A stretch of 64,000 nt of DNA from Pirellulales bacterium (GTDB taxonomy: Bacteria > Planctomycetota > Planctomycetia > Pirellulales > Thermoguttaceae), in NCBI GenBank assembly GCA_016928165.1, contig JAFGLH010000262.1, forward strand, positions 1 through 64,000. Reading direction: 5' to 3'. Under the pieces are notes generated by a model. That model saw nothing but the letters and a program-made list of their open reading frames with translations. It searched no databases and was not told the DNA's origin. Shown here in pieces: positions 18,741 to 27,388 of this stretch; within the stretch, counting starts at the first letter, position 1; each line of letters begins with the position of its first letter. A program made the position numbers and the translations under genes.

Positions 18741-19256
18741 TTAAAATACAGACGGTTTCGTCTTGGTCATTAAATCGACCATTTCCAACGCGGCCAGGGC
18801 GCAATCGACACCCTTGTTGCCCAGGTGGGCGTCCGGGTGATCCTTGCCGGTGGAAGACTCACGGCCGCCGGACCGGGCAATCGCCTGCTCGATGGTGTTG
18901 CAAGTGAGCAGCCCGAAGAGAACCGGCAATTGATAGCGGACGCCTAGTTCGCACAGCGCTGTGCTCACGGCGCGGTTGATGTGCTGGTCGTGGGTGGTTT
19001 CGCCGCGGACGACCGCGCCCAGGCAGATTATCGCCGCATGGCGCCCCTCTTCGGCCAGCAGCGCGGCGACGGTGGGAATCTCGAACGCGCCGGGGGTCCA
19101 GAACACGTCGATCCGCTCGTCGGCCACGCCGTGTTCGACGAGCGTCCGCACGGCCCCGTCGAGCAGCCGCGAGGTAACCGACTCGTTGAAGCGCGAGACC
19201 ACCACGGCGAAGCGGCCATCCGTCTCGGTAGGTTTTCCTTGGAATACGTTGGGCAT
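18741..19256 (-). CDS. ribH: 6,7-dimethyl-8-ribityllumazine synthase
   Basis: [20 protein letters not shown]-like [27 protein letters not shown]. Confidence 0.96.
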   Translation of the reverse strand: MPNVFQGKPTETDGRFAVVVSRFNESVTSRLLDGAVRTLVEHGVADERIDVFWTPGAFEIPTVAALLAEEGRHAAIICLGAVVRGETTHDQHINRAVSTALCELGVRYQLPVLFGLLTCNTIEQAIARSGGRESSTGKDHPDAHLGNKGVDCALAALEMVDLMTKTKPSVF

Positions 19257-19316
19257 GGCGATTTTATTTGTTGCGCAACCGGGTGCCCCCTTCCCCTCTC
19301 CTTTCTCCCCTCCCTC

Positions 19317-20795
19317 CTACATCTTCATGTTCATGCTCATGAGGAACTCGGCGTTGCTCTTGGTCTTTTGCAAGCGGTTGACCAGCAGTTCCATGGCGTC
19401 GGGCGGGTTCATGTCGTTGAGCACCCGGCGGAGGATGCAGACGCGGCGGTGCTCCTCCGGGTCCAGCAGCATCTCCTCCTTGCGGGTGCCGCTGCGGTTG
19501 ATGTCGATCGAGGGCCAGATGCGGCGGTCGACCAGCTTGCGGTCCAGCACGATCTCCTGGTTGCCGGTCCCCTTGAACTCCTCGAAGATCACTTCGTCCA
19601 TGCGGCTGCCCGTATCGACCAGGGCGGTGCCGATCACGGTCAGCGACCCGCCCTCTTCAACCTTTCGGGCAGAGCCGAAGAACCGTTTGGGACGGGTCAG
19701 GGCGTTGGCGTCCACGCCGCCGGAGAGGAGTTTGCCCGAAGAGGGACATTCGGTGTTCCAGGCCCTGGCCAAACGGGTGATCGAGTCAAGGAAGATCAAC
19801 ACGTCGTAGCCGTATTCGACCATTCGCTTGGCTTTTTCCAAGACCATTTCGGAGACCTGGATGTGGCGGGTGGCCGGCTCGTCGAAGGTCGAACTGACCA
19901 CTTCGCAGTTCGGTCCCTTCACCTCCCGTTCCATGTCGGTCACTTCCTCGGGTCGTTCGTCGATTAAGAGCATGAAGACGTAGAGGTCGGGATAGTTTTT
20001 CAACGCGGCGCGGGCCATCTTCTGCATGAGGATGGTTTTTCCGGCCCTGGGCGGGCTGACGATCAGTCCCCGCTGGCCAAAGCCGATCGGCACAATCAGA
20101 TCGACCACTCGCATCTCGATCTCGTCGGGCGTGGTCTCCATGCGGATTCGCGCGTCGGGGTGCAGGGGAGTCAGTTCGTCGAAGGCCACCTTCGAGGCCA
20201 ACACGTTGGGGTCTTGATAGTTGATCGCCTCGACCCGCAGCAGGGCGAAGTAGCGCTCGTTTTCTTTCGGCGGGCGGATCTGGCCGGAAACGGTTGCCCC
20301 GGTCTTCAGCCCGAAACGGCGAATCTGGCTGGGCGACACGTAAATGTCATCGGGGCAAGAAAGGTAATGGTAATCGGGGCTGCGGAGGAAGCCGAAACCG
20401 TCGGGCAGGACTTCGAGCGTTCCTTCGCCGAACATCAGGCCGCTGAGTTTTACCCGCTCCTTGAGGATTTTGAAAATCAATTCCTGTCGTTTCGCGCCGG
20501 CGTAGTCTTCGATGTTTTCGCGCCGGGCCTCCTCGATCAGCTCGGCCATCGAGAGCTTTTGCAATTCGGCGATGTGCGTGTCGCCCGCCTGTTTGATCTG
20601 CTCGTAGCGGTCCTGGTCCTGATCATGGTCGCGGTTGCGGCGTTTTTCGGCGGCAATTTCCTCGGCCAGCGATAGCGGCTCCTCCCGCTCCAAAGCCCGC
20701 AACGCCTCGTCCAACGACGGCTTCGAACGCTGCTCGAAATCATCGCGGAGTTCTTCTTCGGCGGCGGTCAGTTGTTCTTCTTTTTCCGGGGTCAT
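19317..20795 (-). CDS. rho: transcription termination factor Rho
   Basis: [69 protein letters not shown]. Confidence 0.97.
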   Translation of the reverse strand: MTPEKEEQLTAAEEELRDDFEQRSKPSLDEALRALEREEPLSLAEEIAAEKRRNRDHDQDQDRYEQIKQAGDTHIAELQKLSMAELIEEARRENIEDYAGAKRQELIFKILKERVKLSGLMFGEGTLEVLPDGFGFLRSPDYHYLSCPDDIYVSPSQIRRFGLKTGATVSGQIRPPKENERYFALLRVEAINYQDPNVLASKVAFDELTPLHPDARIRMETTPDEIEMRVVDLIVPIGFGQRGLIVSPPRAGKTILMQKMARAALKNYPDLYVFMLLIDERPEEVTDMEREVKGPNCEVVSSTFDEPATRHIQVSEMVLEKAKRMVEYGYDVLIFLDSITRLARAWNTECPSSGKLLSGGVDANALTRPKRFFGSARKVEEGGSLTVIGTALVDTGSRMDEVIFEEFKGTGNQEIVLDRKLVDRRIWPSIDINRSGTRKEEMLLDPEEHRRVCILRRVLNDMNPPDAMELLVNRLQKTKSNAEFLMSMNMKM

Positions 20796-20942
20796 TACTC
20801 TCTGCTCCTGGTGAATAGCGGGCCGGCGCGCGAACGGCGCCGGCGGCGGGATAAATTGTCCTGGTTGAGAAGCGATGCGTTAGGTTGGAATTTGCCGTGC
20901 CGTGCCAATATAATCGCTCCAGCCAATCATAACATTGTCCGA

Positions 20943-21155
20943 TCAAACGGCTACTTCGATATATGCCGAATCGCTGCTCGGTTGTGGGATGGGGCATCCT
21001 TCCTGTTTCATGCCTTCCAGATGAAAATCAATAGCCTCGCGCATATTGCGTTCCACCTTCCCGACCGCATGGCCCGTGGAAATACAGCCGGGCAAGTCCG
21101 GCGAGTAAGCCGAATAGCCAGTATTCGTTTTTTCTATGACAATTAAGTATTTCAT
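20943..21155 (-). CDS. HicB family antitoxin
   Basis: 70 aa MKYLIVIEKTNTGYSAYSPDLPGCISTGHAVGKVERNMREAIDFHLEGMKQEG typical short HicB. Confidence 0.9.
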   Translation of the reverse strand: MKYLIVIEKTNTGYSAYSPDLPGCISTGHAVGKVERNMREAIDFHLEGMKQEGCPIPQPSSDSAYIEVAV

Positions 21156-21340
21156 TATTTCAATCCCGATTGCTTGAACACACTCGACAACGTGCCCGGC
21201 GCCAGGTCGTCGCCAAGTTTTCCTGGTACTGTAACGAGTCCTGGTTTTCGGGAATGTTTGTATTGGCGATGGCTTCCCCGCGTACGCACAAGCTGCTAAT
21301 CATCTTGTTCGATCAATTTGATTACGTCGCGAACTTTCAA
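21155..21340 (-). pseudogene. hicA toxin, interrupted by in-frame TAG (21296-21298) and with TTG instead of ATG start
   Basis: Minus-strand reading: (L)KVRDVIKLIEQDD*QLVRTRGSHRQYKHSRKPGLVTVPGKLGDDLAPGTLSSVFKQSGLK*; stop overlaps hicB ATG (TAATG). Confidence 0.85.
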
Positions 21341-21414
21341 GATTGGTTCTCGCTAGTCTTCGCACATTTTTTGTTGTAGGGGGCTAAGCGGGCAAGTTTT
21401 ACGAGCGGGGGGAT

Positions 21415-22017
21415 TCAGCGAACGAGGGACGCCCAAAAACGCTCGACTTGAGCTTGCGTCCGTTCCGGGGAAGCGGAATTGTCTATTATCACATCGGCAT
21501 TTTCTCGTTTTCGTTGCAACGATTCCTGGGCGTCCTCTCGGGCCGTAAAATCTCCCTTATTCCACCCTCGGGCCAAGGCCCTTGCCAGTCTGGCGTTCCA
21601 AGGGGCTTCGACAAACACGATCTTTTCACACACATCCTTCCAGCCCGCTTCCAGCAGCAACGGCGCGTCGAGCACGACAACCTTGACGTCGCCGGCCTGC
21701 TCGATAGCGTCGGCTTGCAGTTGCAGCAAGCGGGCAATTTCCGGATGAGTCAACTGTTCCAGGTATATGCGTTCCGTATGCCCCTGTTTTCCGGGGGCGA
21801 AGACCACGCGAGCCAGGCTCGGGCGGTCTATTCGCCCGTCGGGTCCAATTACTTTCTCTCCCCAACGTTTTTTCGCGGCCGCCTCGACGTGCGGCAGCCG
21901 CAGCGCCTCGTGTCCCGCCCAATCCGCGTCCAACACGGCGGCGCCCAAATTTTCCAACATCCTGGCGACGGTGCTCTTGCCGCTCGCCACTCCGCCGGTA
22001 ATGCCGATGATTTTCAT
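21415..22017 (-). CDS. coaE: dephospho-CoA kinase
   Basis: IGITGGVASGKSTVARML, LDADWAGHEAL, DAPLLLEAGW. Confidence 0.95.
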   Translation of the reverse strand: MKIIGITGGVASGKSTVARMLENLGAAVLDADWAGHEALRLPHVEAAAKKRWGEKVIGPDGRIDRPSLARVVFAPGKQGHTERIYLEQLTHPEIARLLQLQADAIEQAGDVKVVVLDAPLLLEAGWKDVCEKIVFVEAPWNARLARALARGWNKGDFTAREDAQESLQRKRENADVIIDNSASPERTQAQVERFWASLVR

Positions 22018-22020
22018 TTC

Positions 22021-22074
22021 GGGGAATCGGGGAATCGGGGAATCGGGGAATCGGGGAATCGGGGAATCGGGGAA
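22021..22074. repeat. 8-bp tandem repeat (GGGGAATC)x6 plus partial, G4-prone
   Basis: Direct reading; lies between the coaE start (22017) and polA stop (22086). Confidence 0.97.
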
Positions 22075-22085
22075 ATGGTCTTCTC

Positions 22086-24938
22086 TTATTCCCGCATCCC
22101 CGTATCCCCATTATCCCGAATCCCGACCGTCTCCGTCTCGGCCCAATTCGGACCGGCTTTCATGTCTACTTTCAGGGGAACTTTCAACGTAAAAGCGCCG
22201 CTCATCTCTTCCCGGACGAGTGCGACCAGTTCGTGGAGTTGATTGGCGGGTACTTCTAGGATCAACTCGTCGTGGATTTGCAACAGCATCCTCGCCGAAA
22301 GGCGTTCCGTCCTCAAGCGGCGGTGGATATCGATCATCGCGCGTTTGATCAAATCCGCCGCCGAACCCTGGATAACCGTGTTGACAGCAGTCCGTTCGGC
22401 CAGATTTCTCTGTCGTCCGGCCCCTTCGCGGACCCCGCTGATGGCACGTCGCCGACCCAGGATAGTTTTAACATAACCGTTTTTGCGGCAATCCGCCAGT
22501 ACCTTTCGGAGAAATTCCTCTATTCCCGGATACCCCTCGAAATAGTTGTCGATGAACCGGGCCGCTTCGTCTTGGTCGATGCCCAAGGCTCGGGCGAGTC
22601 CGAAGGCCCCCTGGCCGTATATGACGCCGAAGTTGACGGCCTTTGCCGCTCGGCGCATTTCGGGGGTGACTTTTTCCAAGGGAACGCCGTTGACGCTGCC
22701 GGCGACCCGGGCGTGGATGTCCTCGTCCCGGGCGAAGGCCTCGGCGAGCTTTGCATCGCCGGAGAAGTGGGCCAAGACCCTAAGCTCGATCTGCGAATAA
22801 TCGGCCGACAGCAGGATCCAATCATCCCGTCCGGCCGTGAAGGCCGAGCGGATTTCGCGGCCCTGCTCCGTTCGCGCCGGGATGTTTTGCAGGTTCGGAT
22901 CGCTCGAACTGAGCCTTCCGGTAGCGGTGACGGCCTGGTGAAACGAGGCGTGGACCCGGCCGGTCTCCGGACAAATCATTTCCGGCAAGGCATCCACGTA
23001 GGTGTTCTTCAGTTTGGCGTATTGGCGGTATTCGAGAATCTTGGCCGGCAGGGGATGCAACGGGGCAAGTTCCTCCAACACCTCGGCGTCGGTGCTGGGG
23101 CCCGTTTTGGCGGTCCTTTTCACCACCGGCAATTTCAACTTGTCGAACAACAGCACTTGCAACTGCTTGGGCGAAGCGACGTTCACTTCCCGGCCGGCGA
23201 GAGCGAAAATTTCCTCTTGGACTTTTTCCATCCGCAGTCCGTATCGGCGGCTCAGTTCGCCCAGCCGACCGGCGTCCACCTTGACGCCGCAATACTCCAT
23301 GTCGGCCAACACGTCGATCAGCGGCAGTTCGAGCGTCTCCAGCAGGTTGTCTAGTTCGGCCTCCTTTAACTTTTCATCCAGTATCGGCCGCAGCCGCGGC
23401 GGCAGCCAGGCGTCCTCGCCGGCGTAGTCGGCCACTCGGCGGACGGGTACTTCGTCCATCCGCCTCTGGTTCTTGCCCTTGCCGATCAACTCCGAGATTT
23501 TAATCGTCTCGTGGCCGAGGTAGGTCCGCGCCAGTTCGTCGAGATTATGGTTTCGGCGTCCCGCCTCGAGCAAATAACTGGCTACCATTGTATCCATCGC
23601 CACTCCCGCCAGTCGAACGCCCGCAGCACGGAGTACGATCATGTCGTACTTGAGATTTTGCCCGATTTTTTCCACGTTCGGGTCTTCAAGGACCGGCTTC
23701 AAGGCGGCGATGGTTTCCTCCGCGTCGAGGTGCGGCTCCCCCGGCGGCGCCCGCAGCGGCAGATACCACGCCTCCGCGTCGTTCCAGGCCATCGAGACGC
23801 CGACCAGCTTGGCCCAGCGCGGCCGGACGTCGGTCGTTTCGGTGTCGATGGAAATACATTTTTGTCGCCGCAGTTGGTCGAGAAATTTTTGAAACGCCTC
23901 GGGGGAATCAACGATATGGGTTATCAGGCCGGCCGATTTGTCAAATGGCGAAACGTCGGTTTCTCGTCCGGCCGTTGAAGCGGTAGGCCCTTGTCCAGCC
24001 AGAGACGCGAGCTTTTCCCCCAGGCTGCGGAAGCCGAACTCGCGGAACAGCGTCAGCGACGCTTCGAGGTCGATGTTGCCGGTGCGGCCGGCGTTCCAGT
24101 CGATTTCCAGAGGGACGTTCTCGTCGAGACGGACCAGGTCGCGGCTCAGCAGTGCCTGGTCGCGGCAGTTGAGCAGATTTTCCTTGCGCTTGGCGCCGGA
24201 GACCTGGGAGGCGTGGTCCAACACTCCTTCCAGCGATCCGTACTGCTGGAGCAACTGTTGGGCGAATTTTGGACCGATCAAGGGAACGCCCGGCACGTTG
24301 TCCACCGAATCGCCCACCAGGGCCTGGAAATCGACCACCTGCGACGGCGCGATCCCCCAATCCTCGCGGAGGCGGGCCTGGTCGTAAATTTCGTTTTTTC
24401 GGATGTTGAAAATCTTCACCCGATCGGAAATCAACTGGCGGCAGTCCTTATCGGCGGTCACAAGAAAACATTGGCCGCCGAGTTTTTCGACGCCCCGTGC
24501 CAGGGTGGCGAGAACGTCGTCCGCCTCGTAGGACTGGCGGGCCAAGGCCGGGATGCCCAAGGCCGCGATCACCCGACGGATGGCGGGAATCTGCGGCGCC
24601 AGGTCGTCGGGCATTTCCACCCGCTGCTCCTTGTACGGCTCGTACATCTCGTGACGGAAGGTTTTGCCAGGCAGGTCGAAGGCACAAAACAGATAGTCCG
24701 GTCTTTTTTCTTCCAATAAGTACAACAAATCGCGGGTGAAACCGAACACGGCGCCGACCGGCTCGCCCCGCGGGCCGGTCATTTCCGGCAGGGCGTGAAA
24801 AACCTGGTGAATCAGCGAATGGGCGTCGATCGCCCAGACCGTTTGCCCTGCCAGCGAGGAGGGATGGCCGGACGTTATTGCGTCTGGCGAATAATCGCCA
24901 AAACCGGGCAATGATGTCTGTCGAGAACGGGCCTTCAT
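22086..24938 (-). CDS. polA: DNA polymerase I
   Basis: 5' nuclease, DnaQ-like exo (SIDTETTD), polymerase motifs (LLSADYSQIELRVLAHFSGD, RRAAKAVNFGVIYGQG, LQIHDELILEVP). Confidence 0.97.
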   Translation of the reverse strand: MKARSRQTSLPGFGDYSPDAITSGHPSSLAGQTVWAIDAHSLIHQVFHALPEMTGPRGEPVGAVFGFTRDLLYLLEEKRPDYLFCAFDLPGKTFRHEMYEPYKEQRVEMPDDLAPQIPAIRRVIAALGIPALARQSYEADDVLATLARGVEKLGGQCFLVTADKDCRQLISDRVKIFNIRKNEIYDQARLREDWGIAPSQVVDFQALVGDSVDNVPGVPLIGPKFAQQLLQQYGSLEGVLDHASQVSGAKRKENLLNCRDQALLSRDLVRLDENVPLEIDWNAGRTGNIDLEASLTLFREFGFRSLGEKLASLAGQGPTASTAGRETDVSPFDKSAGLITHIVDSPEAFQKFLDQLRRQKCISIDTETTDVRPRWAKLVGVSMAWNDAEAWYLPLRAPPGEPHLDAEETIAALKPVLEDPNVEKIGQNLKYDMIVLRAAGVRLAGVAMDTMVASYLLEAGRRNHNLDELARTYLGHETIKISELIGKGKNQRRMDEVPVRRVADYAGEDAWLPPRLRPILDEKLKEAELDNLLETLELPLIDVLADMEYCGVKVDAGRLGELSRRYGLRMEKVQEEIFALAGREVNVASPKQLQVLLFDKLKLPVVKRTAKTGPSTDAEVLEELAPLHPLPAKILEYRQYAKLKNTYVDALPEMICPETGRVHASFHQAVTATGRLSSSDPNLQNIPARTEQGREIRSAFTAGRDDWILLSADYSQIELRVLAHFSGDAKLAEAFARDEDIHARVAGSVNGVPLEKVTPEMRRAAKAVNFGVIYGQGAFGLARALGIDQDEAARFIDNYFEGYPGIEEFLRKVLADCRKNGYVKTILGRRRAISGVREGAGRQRNLAERTAVNTVIQGSAADLIKRAMIDIHRRLRTERLSARMLLQIHDELILEVPANQLHELVALVREEMSGAFTLKVPLKVDMKAGPNWAETETVGIRDNGDTGMRE

Positions 24939-25071
24939 CTTGCCTTTACAAATCGAATCTACATCGAGGGCGGAGTTGAATACCCCGATTTTCGGACATT
25001 ATTACCCCGACCGCAAGGACCATCGCCACAACAGGGGGGTACGAAAGCGCACTCAAGATAATGGCGCTTCG

Positions 25072-25100
25072 TTGACATAAGGTGATAAGCTGGGTAACAT
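25072..25100 (+). promoter_or_regulatory. putative sigma70-type promoter
   Basis: TTGACA - 17 bp - TAACAT, 48 bp upstream of ATG 25148. Confidence 0.5.
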
Positions 25101-25147
25101 TAGGGAAGGTTTTGTGCTAGATCAGACAGAGAAGAGGAAGGTCCGCC

Positions 25148-26590
25148 ATGGCCCGCGAAAACCAAGTCCTACACGGTGTTTTAATCGTCTTTGTGATGTT
25201 CACCATCATCTTCGGCGTGACTACATATTGGTTCTACAAAGAGTATAGCGAATCTAGCAAAAGGGCTGACAACAACGCATCGGAAGCGAGTAAACAGAAA
25301 AGCCTTGCCGAAGGCCACGAGAAAAACGCGAACGAATTGAAGGAACTGATCGGCGTGGCCAAGACCGAGAGCGTCGAGGACGTCAGGGACAAGTACAACG
25401 AGGACATGAAGCGCTACGGGCAGAGCTACCCCGAAGAGGCCCGATACTATCGCCTCCTGCTGGAGAAGATGCAAAAGACGATCGAGGAAAAGAACGCCGA
25501 CCTCGAGGCCGCCAAGAAGCAACTCCGCCGCTGGGAGGAAGAGTATGCGGTCCGCGAGGAAAACAAGGATCCGCAATTGAAGCAATTCGAGGAGGCGCGC
25601 GACAAGGCCGCCAGCGACCTGGCCGAGGAGAGGAACAAGTTCAAAACGGAGAACGAGCGGAAGAACGAAGACCTGGCCAAACGGCAGGAGGCGCTGCAAA
25701 GCGCGCGACGGGACGCGGCCGAGCAGATCGCCAAAGTCGAAAACAAGTTGAAGGAATCCGAGGCAAAAGTCGAAAAACGCGGCGACATAATCGACAAGCA
25801 AGCAGATGTTATCCGCGAGTTCACCGAAGGGCACATTCCGGCCCCGGACGGCGAAATCCTTTGGGCCAACCAACGCGAGGGCACGGTTTGGATCAATCTT
25901 GGCCGGGCCGACAACCTCCGCCGCCAGGTCACCTTCAGCGTCTATCCGGTGGAAAACAACAACCTCACCGTGAAAGACAAGAAGGGGAGCATCGAAGTCA
26001 CTCACATTCTCGGCGAACACCTAGCCGAGGCACGGGTGTTGGAGGACGAGATCGGCGATCCGATCATACCCGGCGACAGGATCCACACCGTGTTGTGGTC
26101 CGCCAACAAGCCGCGGCATTTCGCCCTGGCCGGCTTGATCGACATCGACGGCGACCGCGTCAGCGACTTGGACACGGTGGTCAACCTCATCCGCCTCAAC
26201 GGCGGCGAAGTCGATTGTTACATATCCGACAAGGGCGAGAACAAAAATGAAATGGTCGGCGAAATCACGGTCAACACGACCATCCTGGTCCTCGGCGAAG
26301 CCCCGGACGAGAAGGGCGATCCGGCCCAGCTCTCCGCCTTTACGAAAATCCAAGATCAGGCCGACCTGCTCCGCACCCCAAAGGTTCAACTTGCCGACAT
26401 GCTACAACAGATGGGCTGGAAAAACCTTTCCCCGGTAGTCCGATACGGACGCGGCGCGAATCCAAACGATTTCCGCGCCAAGCCGGACGACGGCGTGCCG
26501 CGCAAGTCAACCGGCAACGTCAGCGATCTGTATCGGAAGCGCGAGCCGCCCAAACAAGCGCCATCCGGCGGCAGGTATTACCGCTTCTAA
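25148..26590 (+). CDS. membrane-anchored coiled-coil protein of unknown function
   Basis: N-terminal TM, long Glu/Lys/Ala-rich coiled coil, then a folded C-terminal region. Confidence 0.8.
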   Translation: MARENQVLHGVLIVFVMFTIIFGVTTYWFYKEYSESSKRADNNASEASKQKSLAEGHEKNANELKELIGVAKTESVEDVRDKYNEDMKRYGQSYPEEARYYRLLLEKMQKTIEEKNADLEAAKKQLRRWEEEYAVREENKDPQLKQFEEARDKAASDLAEERNKFKTENERKNEDLAKRQEALQSARRDAAEQIAKVENKLKESEAKVEKRGDIIDKQADVIREFTEGHIPAPDGEILWANQREGTVWINLGRADNLRRQVTFSVYPVENNNLTVKDKKGSIEVTHILGEHLAEARVLEDEIGDPIIPGDRIHTVLWSANKPRHFALAGLIDIDGDRVSDLDTVVNLIRLNGGEVDCYISDKGENKNEMVGEITVNTTILVLGEAPDEKGDPAQLSAFTKIQDQADLLRTPKVQLADMLQQMGWKNLSPVVRYGRGANPNDFRAKPDDGVPRKSTGNVSDLYRKREPPKQAPSGGRYYRF

Positions 26591-26692
26591 GCGGCCGTTC
26601 AAAAACAACTTCGGTTTTTCGTGCGCCAACCGCCCTCACCCCCTGCCCCTCTCCCGCTTGCGGGAGAGGGGAGAAGTTATTGAACGGCTGCT
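26590..26692. repeat. IR-bounded intergenic element with CCCCTCTCCCG hairpin
   Basis: Outer arms AGCGGCCGTTCAA / TTGAACGGCTGCT; core CCCCTCTCCCGCTTGCGGGAGAGGGG. Confidence 0.75.
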
Positions 26693-26709
26693 AACGGGGT
26701 CGCGTTTGT

Positions 26710-26740
26710 GTTGGGGTGGCAGTTTTCCTGCCGCCCCAAC
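26710..26740. repeat. hairpin repeat related to 7465-7495
   Basis: GTTGGGGTGGCAG TTTTC CTGCCGCCCCAAC. Confidence 0.75.
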
Positions 26741-27003
26741 TGTTTTCCCGCCGCCCCCAACTGTGGTCTTTGGTCTCACAATTGCCCGGGGGGGATTGCC
26801 ACATCGCCTCGGGTGTCGATATAATCGACGCTCATGTCGCAACGTGCGACACCAGCCGTCGCTTTCGAGAGCCTCAGAAAACGACGCAACCGATTACATG
26901 GTGACAACCTACGGCGTCCGGGCGTTTTTTTCCATGTGCCGGCATCACAATTGCATCGCTGGTGTTTATATGCGCTTTAGGTATGCATTGGAAAGGAGTT
27001 TTC

Positions 27004-27228
27004 ATGTCTTCGATTCTTTCTGCTGATGTCGCGCTGGAACGTGAGTTCCTCGGCATCCGCTGCCGCCTGATCGATTTGGCGGCGTCACTGGACCGCATCG
27101 ACCGTTCGGCGGGCGGACCGCCGGACGATCCCCGTTTGGCGCAGATCCGCCGCGGTCTGGAAATCATCGCCTCTGACGGCCCCGATCGGGCCGAACGGGT
27201 GCAATTGGAGTTTTCGTTACCATACTAA
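27004..27228 (+). CDS. small conserved-looking hypothetical protein
   Basis: MSSILSADVALEREFLGIRCRLIDLAASLDRIDRSAGGPPDDPRLAQIRRGLEIIASDGPDRAERVQLEFSLPY; GGAG SD upstream. Confidence 0.6.
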   Translation: MSSILSADVALEREFLGIRCRLIDLAASLDRIDRSAGGPPDDPRLAQIRRGLEIIASDGPDRAERVQLEFSLPY

Positions 27229-27279
27229 GGATACAAAGATCAGAGGTCGGGAATTATTTGGGACTCTAACAAAACCACA

Positions 27280-27322
27280 CCGCCCTCACCCTCTGCCCCT
27301 CTCCCGCAAGCGGGCGAGGGGA
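27280..27322. repeat. CCCCTCTCCCG-type intergenic repeat
   Basis: CGCCCTCACCCTCTGCCCCTCTCCCGCAAGCGGGCGAGGGG, direct relative of the 26.65 kb copy. Confidence 0.75.
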
Positions 27323-27388
27323 GTAATACTTGGACAACCGCTAATTTCCGTCCTCTGACCTACGACCATCAACCCTTCGCCCCTCACC

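Noticed and set aside
22021-22074. CRISPR-like array
   Set aside because: Uninterrupted 8-bp tandem repeat without spacers and no cas genes
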